Source: Acidobacteriaceae bacterium (GTDB lineage: Bacteria > Acidobacteriota > Terriglobia > Terriglobales > Acidobacteriaceae). Taken from it: a stretch of DNA of 11,008 bases. The notes below the pieces were generated by a model that was given only the letters and a program-made list of their open reading frames with translations, was not told the origin of the DNA and made no database searches. Each line of letters begins with the position of its first letter. The first letter of the stretch is position 1. Positions 6,977-11,008 of this stretch are shown here, in pieces. Location: positions 1 through 11,008 of the forward strand of contig PMWR01000155.1 in the NCBI GenBank assembly GCA_003166055.1. Reading direction: 5' to 3'. The position numbers and the translations under genes are program-made.

Positions 6977-7005
6977 AGTATACCGCATTCCCCCCCCCGC
7001 GTAAG
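6977..7005 (-). promoter_or_regulatory. Possible Crp/Fnr gene promoter with a homopolymer spacer
   Basis: On the minus strand TATACT (6982-6977) matches TATAAT at 5/6. A poor -35 candidate, CTTACG (7005-7000, 3/6), lies 17 bp upstream, and nine consecutive G (6998-6990) fall within the spacer. Transcription would start about 16 bases before ATG 6954. The weak -35 is typical of activator-dependent promoters, but no activator site is seen next to it. Confidence 0.35.
6990..6998. repeat. Nine-base C/G homopolymer
   Basis: There are nine C in a row on the plus strand (G on the minus strand), 36-44 bases upstream of the Crp/Fnr start codon. Runs of this length can slip during replication. They are also a common site of sequencing or assembly length error. 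Confidence 0.85.
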
Positions 7006-7093
7006 GTCCGTAACCGTTCAACACAGGGATTTTGCTTCAATCTCCGCCCGAGTCCACGAGAGCGGCGATTCGCAATCCTGCGGAGTCAACACT

Positions 7094-7597
7094 CTACGCC
7101 TCGGACAAATTAGCCCCCGAACTACGCTGCCGGGTCCGAAGTATCCGGCTCTGGCTGCTGGCCATATAGCCCCTGGATACCTCGCGCGCCAACTCCTCCA
7201 GCAACTGCATACGCAGCGGCGGATATTCACTGAACGCCTCGACCAGAGACTCCATGGGCAGCAACAGCACCGAGCCGGAAGTTTGCGCGCTCAGAGTGTA
7301 GGTGTGGCGCCCGTCCCCCAGCACCGCCGCCAGTTCCACCAGTTCTCCCGCGCGCGATATCCCCAGCGTCAGCCGTGTCTCAAGCCGTTCCGTCCTGCGC
7401 AGAAACTGTCCTGCAACCAACACATACAGCCCCAGGCACACTTCGGACTGGCGAAAGACAATTACCCCGGAATCGTAATCGACGCACTGTGCCGAACAGT
7501 TCAGCAAACTCCCGGTAACCGGAGGGCACTGCAACAACTCTGCCAGCGGGCGTGGCGCCATCGCATCCCTTTGCCCGAATCCTGCCTGTGCTTGCAT
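7094..7597 (-). CDS. HTH-less cyclic-nucleotide-binding-fold protein
   Basis: The 167-aa product has one Crp/Fnr-type effector domain and nothing to bind DNA. The beta-roll runs from about 20 to 115 (VIVFRQSEVCLGLYVLVAGQFLRR, then RAGELVELAAVLGDG). A dimer-type helix follows (PPLRMQLLEELAREVSRGYM), then a short basic tail ending at 167. Crp/Fnr proteins usually have 220-240 residues, so the winged helix is absent. The next 90 bases in all frames show no HTH remnant, so this is not a simple frameshift. G84-E85 and E88 of the cNMP-type loop remain, but His98 and Thr99 replace the phosphate-gripping Arg-Ser, so cAMP binding is doubtful. ATG 7597 is preferred because AGGAA (7607-7611) is nine bases upstream, with AGGAG at 7600-7604; the frame stays open to 7741, but that stretch is unlike the family. 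It lies 139 bp before the full-length regulator, and dimerisation with it is possible. Confidence 0.78.
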   Translation of the reverse strand: MQAQAGFGQRDAMAPRPLAELLQCPPVTGSLLNCSAQCVDYDSGVIVFRQSEVCLGLYVLVAGQFLRRTERLETRLTLGISRAGELVELAAVLGDGRHTYTLSAQTSGSVLLLPMESLVEAFSEYPPLRMQLLEELAREVSRGYMASSQSRILRTRQRSSGANLSEA

Positions 7598-7854
7598 GAC
7601 TCCTTCTTCCTTTGTCCCTGCCCCATCTCCGGTCCCGTGCAGCTTGGCGCGTCCAACCTGCTTGCAAGCCGGTCCCTGGCGAGCGTCTTCGGCTAGGCGG
7701 CTTAGCATTGAACCACACACCATAAGCGGCAATTCGCTCAAAATGGAACAAGTCCAGAGAAATGAAACAATAGGAAGGTGCGGTGGAATCTAACTTTCCA
7801 CCAAACCGCCCCGAGTCAAAAAATCGAACAGTCAACCGCCACGCGTTTCCTTTG
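7598..7854. other. Spacer between UspA-2 and the HTH-less protein gene
   Basis: These 257 bp lie between two minus-strand genes. They contain a perfect 7-bp inverted repeat (7782-7802) 53 bp after the UspA-2 stop. The candidate ribosome site of the downstream gene is at 7600-7611. I could not assign a promoter, and no Crp-type palindrome is present. A minus-strand frame running up to 7741 is open but has no family resemblance. Confidence 0.5.
7782..7802. repeat. Perfect 7-bp inverted repeat downstream of UspA-2
   Basis: GGTGGAA (7782-7788) and TTCCACC (7796-7802) flank a 7-base loop. On the minus strand it is not followed by a T-run, so it is at most a weak terminator or an mRNA 3' stabiliser for UspA-2. 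It could also be an operator for the HTH-less protein gene. Confidence 0.45.
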
Positions 7855-8754
7855 CTATTTGGCTAACGCTGGAGTTGATGCCTCCCGCTCCTCTTCGGCG
7901 GCCTTTGCCTCCGGCGGAACGCACAGCACAGGTACTCGAGACCGGGCCAGCAGCAGGAAGACGGTCCCGTGCGGTCCTGGCGTCTCGCTGGTGCGCTTCA
8001 CTCCGGCCACCAGGACGCTTGGTCCGTATTTGCCAATTGCTTCTACGATTGCGTCTGCCGGGTTGCCGTCCTTCACAATGCATCGCACCGGAAAACGCCC
8101 GCTCGGCTCGATCCCGAACTGCGCCAGCGTAGTCGCTGCCGGGTTCAGAAATGCCGATGCCTCGGCTGGCCCGCGCGCATGCAACACCAGCAGCGTGCGA
8201 TGAAATGTCTCTGCCAGGGAACACGCTGTCGACACCGCGGACGCCGTCGCCTCGTTTAGCTCCATCGCCAGCAGCACCGGCCCGCCCGGAGTGGGACGAA
8301 ACTCGCCCGCATTCCAGTCCGCCGCCACAGCCAGCACCGGACACGGCGCCAGCCGAACCAATTGCTCCGCCACGGCGCCCACAACCACCGGCCCCGCGCC
8401 CTCTCCCCCTTTTGTGCCGATCACGATCAGCCCGGCCTGGTATTGCCGCGCCACATCCACAAGCATTTGGGCCACCGCGCCCTGCCGAATCTCCGAATGG
8501 CTATGAATCCCCTCCCGCAGCAACTCCCCCGCCATCTTGCCCAACTCCCCGCGTGCCTCCTCGGTCAAACCCTTCAGAACACGGCCCGGGACCGTATCCA
8601 CTGCGGCGTAGTCGGTTGGATCGATTCCGTGAGCAAGCACAATCCGCGCGCCGTAGCCGCCTGCCAGCTTGCGCGCATACTCCAGCGCCGCCTCGGCCTG
8701 GCCTTCGAGATCCGTGGCAACGACGATCGTCTTCATGTTCGCTGCAAAACTCAT
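7855..8754 (-). CDS. Tandem-domain universal stress protein (UspA-2)
   Basis: The 299-aa cytoplasmic protein has two Usp folds. Domain 1 (about 7-147) opens with KTIVVATDL (D15 at the adenine-contacting place). It has an intact nucleotide loop, G113-T-K-G116, nine residues, G126, with Ala127 where Ser/Thr is usual (GAVAEQL). ATP or another nucleotide is therefore likely bound. Domain 2 (about 155-283) has strands VLLAMEL, LLVLHA and VLVAGVK, with a degenerate loop (GVKRTSETPGPHG). The last 20 residues are Glu/Ala-rich and probably disordered. ATG 8754 is supported by GGAGG (8760-8764) five bases upstream; M7 is less likely. Two Crp-type palindromes lie 83-120 bp upstream. The next two minus-strand genes are Crp/Fnr-fold proteins, which suggests stress-linked control. 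Confidence 0.9.
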   Translation of the reverse strand: MSFAANMKTIVVATDLEGQAEAALEYARKLAGGYGARIVLAHGIDPTDYAAVDTVPGRVLKGLTEEARGELGKMAGELLREGIHSHSEIRQGAVAQMLVDVARQYQAGLIVIGTKGGEGAGPVVVGAVAEQLVRLAPCPVLAVAADWNAGEFRPTPGGPVLLAMELNEATASAVSTACSLAETFHRTLLVLHARGPAEASAFLNPAATTLAQFGIEPSGRFPVRCIVKDGNPADAIVEAIGKYGPSVLVAGVKRTSETPGPHGTVFLLLARSRVPVLCVPPEAKAAEEEREASTPALAK

Positions 8755-8836
8755 TGAAGCCTCCCGGCGTCCCGCGGCGCCTCACTCAAAATCCGCCCGT
8801 TGGAATCAGAGTCTGCGCTCCCATTGCATATCAATC

Positions 8837-8852
8837 AGTGACACCATTCACC
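8837..8852. promoter_or_regulatory. Crp-type palindrome, proximal to UspA-2
   Basis: AGTGA-CACCAT-TCACC has a perfect GTGA-N6-TCAC core. Its centre (8844.5) is 22 bp from that of the next site, about two turns of the helix, so two dimers could bind on one face. Confidence 0.5.
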
Positions 8853-8858
8853 CCGCGC

Positions 8859-8874
8859 TGTGACTCGGGTCACA
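8859..8874. promoter_or_regulatory. Perfect Crp consensus palindrome TGTGA-N6-TCACA
   Basis: TGTGA-CTCGGG-TCACA matches the E. coli CRP core consensus at all ten positions. It is the strongest regulatory site visible in the window. The most obvious local candidate to bind it is the Crp/Fnr protein encoded at 6241-6954, whose recognition helix has the matching residues. Confidence 0.65.
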
Positions 8875-8969
8875 TGTCTTTGTTTCAACGACCAAAAACG
8901 CTGGTTCGGCGATCGGGCTCAGCCACCAAAATCTTCGGCCGGCTCTGTGTCCCCGATGCACCCCCGTCC

Positions 8970-8990
8970 CTATACACGCCCGCTATACAC
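8970..8990 (+). repeat. Direct repeat CTATACAC x2 upstream of the GH3 gene
   Basis: CTATACAC occurs at 8970-8977 and 8983-8990, a 13-base period, within a C-rich stretch that also repeats CCCGTC. Each copy contains TATACA, a fair -10 hexamer, but no good -35 lies at the right distance. It may be the GH3 promoter or an operator; its place 34-54 bases before the start codon suits either. Confidence 0.35.
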
Positions 8991-9023
8991 CCGTCAGCCA
9001 AATGAGTTAGCCTTCTTCCCGTC

Positions 9024-11008
9024 ATGAAAACCTCAAAGAAATCCGCTACGCAATCGATTGCTCTGCCTGGCTCCGCACGCCTCGCCACTCTCCTGTTCAC
9101 TTTTGTCATGGCCTCCGCCGTTCTCGTACAGGCACAGGCTCCGGTGCCGGACTCGCCCGCCATTGAAGCCAAGGCCCACGACATGCTGGGCAAACTCAGC
9201 CTCGAACAGAAAATCGAGCTGATCGGAGGCGTTGACGAAATGTATACCCACGCCATCCCCGCCATCGGCCTGCCCCGCTTCAAAATGTCCGACGCCTCGG
9301 TCGGCGTGCGCACCTGGGGACCAACCACCGCCTATGCCGGCGGCGTCGGCCTCGCTGCCTCCTGGGATCCCGAACTGGCGCGCCGCATCGGCGAGGGCCT
9401 GGGCAAGGACGCCCGCGCCCGCAGCGTCAACTTCCTGCTTGGCCCCGGCGTCAACATTGCCCGCTCCCCCATCGCCGGCCGCAACTTTGAATATCTCTCC
9501 GAAGATCCCTTCCTCAACGCCGGCCTTGTCGTGCCTTTCATTCAGGGCGTCCAGTCCCAGGGCGTCATCGCCACCGTCAAGCACTACGCCGTCAACAACC
9601 AGGAATACAACCGCCACAACGTGAGCTCCGACCTCGACGAGCGCACCCTGCGCGAAATCTACCTGCCCGCCTTCGAAGCCGCCGTCACCCGCGGCCACGT
9701 CGACGCGGTCATGAACTCCTACAACCTCATCAACGGCGTTCACGCCACGCAGAACGAATACCTGAACCTCAAAGTGCTCAAGGGCGAGTGGGGATTTCAA
9801 AGCATCCTCATGTCCGACTGGGACGCCACCTACGACTCCGTCGGCGCCGCCAACAACGGCCTCGACCTCGAAATGCCCAGCCCCCGCTTCATGAACGCGG
9901 CGGGCCTCGTAGCCGCCGTCAATGCTGGAACGGTCAAAGAGTCCACCATCGACGACAAAGTCCTCCGCCTCTTCCGCACCGCGCTCCGCTACGGTTTCCT
10001 CGACCATCCTCAATTCGATCCAGCCGACTCCACCTACTCCGTTGCCGACCGCGCCATCGCCCTCGACGGCGCGCTTGAAAGCATCACGCTGCTCAAGAAC
10101 GACGGTGCCCTGCTCCCGCTCGACGCAGCCAAAATCAAGACCATCGCCATCATCGGCCCCAACGCGTGGCCGGCGGTCACCGGCGGCGGCGGCTCTTCTA
10201 CCGCGCAAGCCTTTGAGCCCGTCAGCACCCTCACCGCCATCGCCAACCTGCTCGGCCCCAATGTCCATGTCCTCTATGCCAATGGCCTGCCAGACATGAA
10301 TGAAGTTCTTCGGCGCACCCACTGGGATGGCCCCATCCAGGTTGCCACCTACCCCAGCGCGGACTTCACCGGCACACCCGAAATCAGAACGGCACCGAGC
10401 CTTTCCCGCTGGGACTACGATGGCGATGAACCCAGGGGCAAGCAGCCGCGCAGCATTCGCTACACCGCAGCCTTCAAGGCGGACAAGGCCGGACCCTACC
10501 TGATCCTCGCAGCCACCGGCGGCTGGAACAGCGCTCAGTTCACGGTTTCAGTAGACGGCAAGCCGCTTCCCATTCCGCCCCACGCCGAGGGCCAGGCGCC
10601 GCAATCCTTCACTCTCTCGCTCGCCGCCGGACAGACCATCCACGTCGTCGCCGATTATCACCCCGTTGCCAGCCCGCACTTCGGCCTCGGCATCGCCTAC
10701 GAGCCCGCCCTGGTGTCTGAAGAAGCGAAGAAGATCGCCGCCATCGCCGATGTGGCCGTGGTCGCCGCCGGCTTCACCGGCTCAACCGAGAGCGAAGGCT
10801 TCGATCGCACCTTCACGCTGCCCTGGGGTCAGGACGCCCTCATCGAAGCTGTTGCCGCAGCCAATCCGCACACCATCGTAACCCTCACCGGCGGCGTCGG
10901 CTCTGACACCCACCGCTGGCTCGCGAAGGTGCCCGCGCTGCTCCAGATCTACTATCCCGGCCAGGAAGGCGGCACCGCCGTCGCCGATATTCTCACCGGC
11001 AAACACAA
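9024..11008 (+). CDS. Secreted GH3 beta-glycosidase with PA14 insert, 3' end cut by window
   Basis: The open frame gives 661 residues and runs off the right edge. It predicts an exported exo-glycosidase (beta-glucosidase, xylosidase or similar) cutting plant or microbial oligosaccharides. The signal peptide is about 1-39 (SARLATLLFTFVMASAVLVQAQA, likely cut after AQA). The GH3 barrel has D90 (MSDASVGVR), R153 (GRNFEYLSEDP), K186-H187 (TVKHYAVNNQE) and the nucleophile D265 (LMSDWDA). The second domain starts near 345 (ALESITLLKNDGALLPL). A PA14-like beta domain is inserted at about 430-562 (YTAAFKADKAGPYLILAATGGWNS). After it comes TESEGFDRTFTLP, with E591 (or E589) as the likely acid/base. 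PA14 inserts in GH3 enzymes shape the active-site entrance. An in-frame TGA at 9003-9005 makes ATG 9024 the first possible start; there is no clear ribosome site. The fibronectin-III end is expected beyond the window. Confidence 0.93.
   Translation, partial: MKTSKKSATQSIALPGSARLATLLFTFVMASAVLVQAQAPVPDSPAIEAKAHDMLGKLSLEQKIELIGGVDEMYTHAIPAIGLPRFKMSDASVGVRTWGPTTAYAGGVGLAASWDPELARRIGEGLGKDARARSVNFLLGPGVNIARSPIAGRNFEYLSEDPFLNAGLVVPFIQGVQSQGVIATVKHYAVNNQEYNRHNVSSDLDERTLREIYLPAFEAAVTRGHVDAVMNSYNLINGVHATQNEYLNLKVLKGEWGFQSILMSDWDATYDSVGAANNGLDLEMPSPRFMNAAGLVAAVNAGTVKESTIDDKVLRLFRTALRYGFLDHPQFDPADSTYSVADRAIALDGALESITLLKNDGALLPLDAAKIKTIAIIGPNAWPAVTGGGGSSTAQAFEPVSTLTAIANLLGPNVHVLYANGLPDMNEVLRRTHWDGPIQVATYPSADFTGTPEIRTAPSLSRWDYDGDEPRGKQPRSIRYTAAFKADKAGPYLILAATGGWNSAQFTVSVDGKPLPIPPHAEGQAPQSFTLSLAAGQTIHVVADYHPVASPHFGLGIAYEPALVSEEAKKIAAIADVAVVAAGFTGSTESEGFDRTFTLPWGQDALIEAVAAANPHTIVTLTGGVGSDTHRWLAKVPALLQIYYPGQEGGTAVADILTGKH

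Larger units (their letters stand above)
8755..9023. promoter_or_regulatory. Divergent control region between UspA-2 and the GH3 gene
   Basis: These 269 bp hold two Crp-type palindromes (8837-8852, 8859-8874) and a pair of CTATACAC direct repeats (8970-8977, 8983-8990). The palindromes are nearer to UspA-2 (83-120 bp) than to the GH3 start (150-187 bp), so UspA-2 is the likelier target, though either or both may respond. No -35/-10 pair stands out on either strand. An in-frame TGA at 9003-9005 bars any longer GH3 start. Confidence 0.6.

Noticed and set aside
7018..7093. Lost HTH of the cNMP-fold protein in another frame
   Set aside because: I read all minus-strand frames past the stop codon. 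None shows a helix-turn-helix pattern such as LTxxEIAxxxGxSRExVxR, so a recent frameshift is not supported.
7598..7741. N-terminal extension of the HTH-less protein by 48 residues
   Set aside because: The extension has no resemblance to the family. A good purine-rich ribosome site lies inside it, just before ATG 7597.
8151..9005. 284-codon plus-strand frame across UspA-2 and its upstream spacer
   Set aside because: The product is Pro/Arg/Ser-rich and without domains. It is antisense to a well-supported Usp gene.
9033..10322. 429-codon minus-strand open frame opposite the GH3 gene
   Set aside because: It is antisense to conserved GH3 catalytic motifs. The Gly/Asp/Val-rich low-complexity product has no fold signature, and the frame is open because of codon bias.

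Overview
The window looks like chromosomal DNA of a GC-rich soil-type Acidobacteriota, most likely class Terriglobia. This is inferred from three things: the very long Oar/CarboxypepD_reg-type TonB-dependent receptor, the secreted GH3 enzyme with a PA14 insert, and the short AACTGACAACTG-type repeats beside genes. No species can be named from sequence reading alone.

Layout. Positions 1-192 are non-coding. They hold a near-perfect bidirectional terminator between two inverted copies of a roughly 22-base repeat. A 1106-aa outer-membrane receptor follows on the minus strand (193-3513). After a 451-bp divergent spacer comes a plus-strand gene for a tandem universal stress protein, UspA-1 (3965-4948). 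It converges, with only 33 bp between, on a minus-strand methyltransferase gene with an N-terminal zinc ribbon (4982-5971). Three more minus-strand genes follow: a full-length Crp/Fnr regulator with four FNR-like cysteines (6241-6954), a cyclic-nucleotide-binding-fold protein with no DNA-binding domain (7094-7597), and a second tandem universal stress protein, UspA-2 (7855-8754). A 269-bp divergent spacer leads to a plus-strand GH3 glycosidase gene (9024 to the right edge, incomplete).

How the parts may work together. The most coherent signal is regulatory. The spacer upstream of UspA-2 (also upstream of the GH3 gene) has a perfect TGTGA-N6-TCACA palindrome and a second GTGA-N6-TCAC palindrome, with centres 22 bp apart. 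The spacer upstream of UspA-1 has a third GTGA-N6-TCAC. The recognition helix of the Crp/Fnr regulator between these loci carries the R-E-x-x-x-R set that E. coli CRP uses to read TGTGA. Its N-terminal cysteines instead resemble the Fe-S ligands of FNR. I therefore infer a local redox- or oxygen-responsive regulon controlling two stress proteins, with the HTH-less cNMP-fold protein as a possible modulator. The regulator's own upstream region has a nine-base C/G homopolymer that may lie inside its promoter. The receptor and the GH3 enzyme look like polymer-degradation and uptake functions; no link between them and the stress cluster can be shown apart from the shared GH3/UspA-2 spacer.
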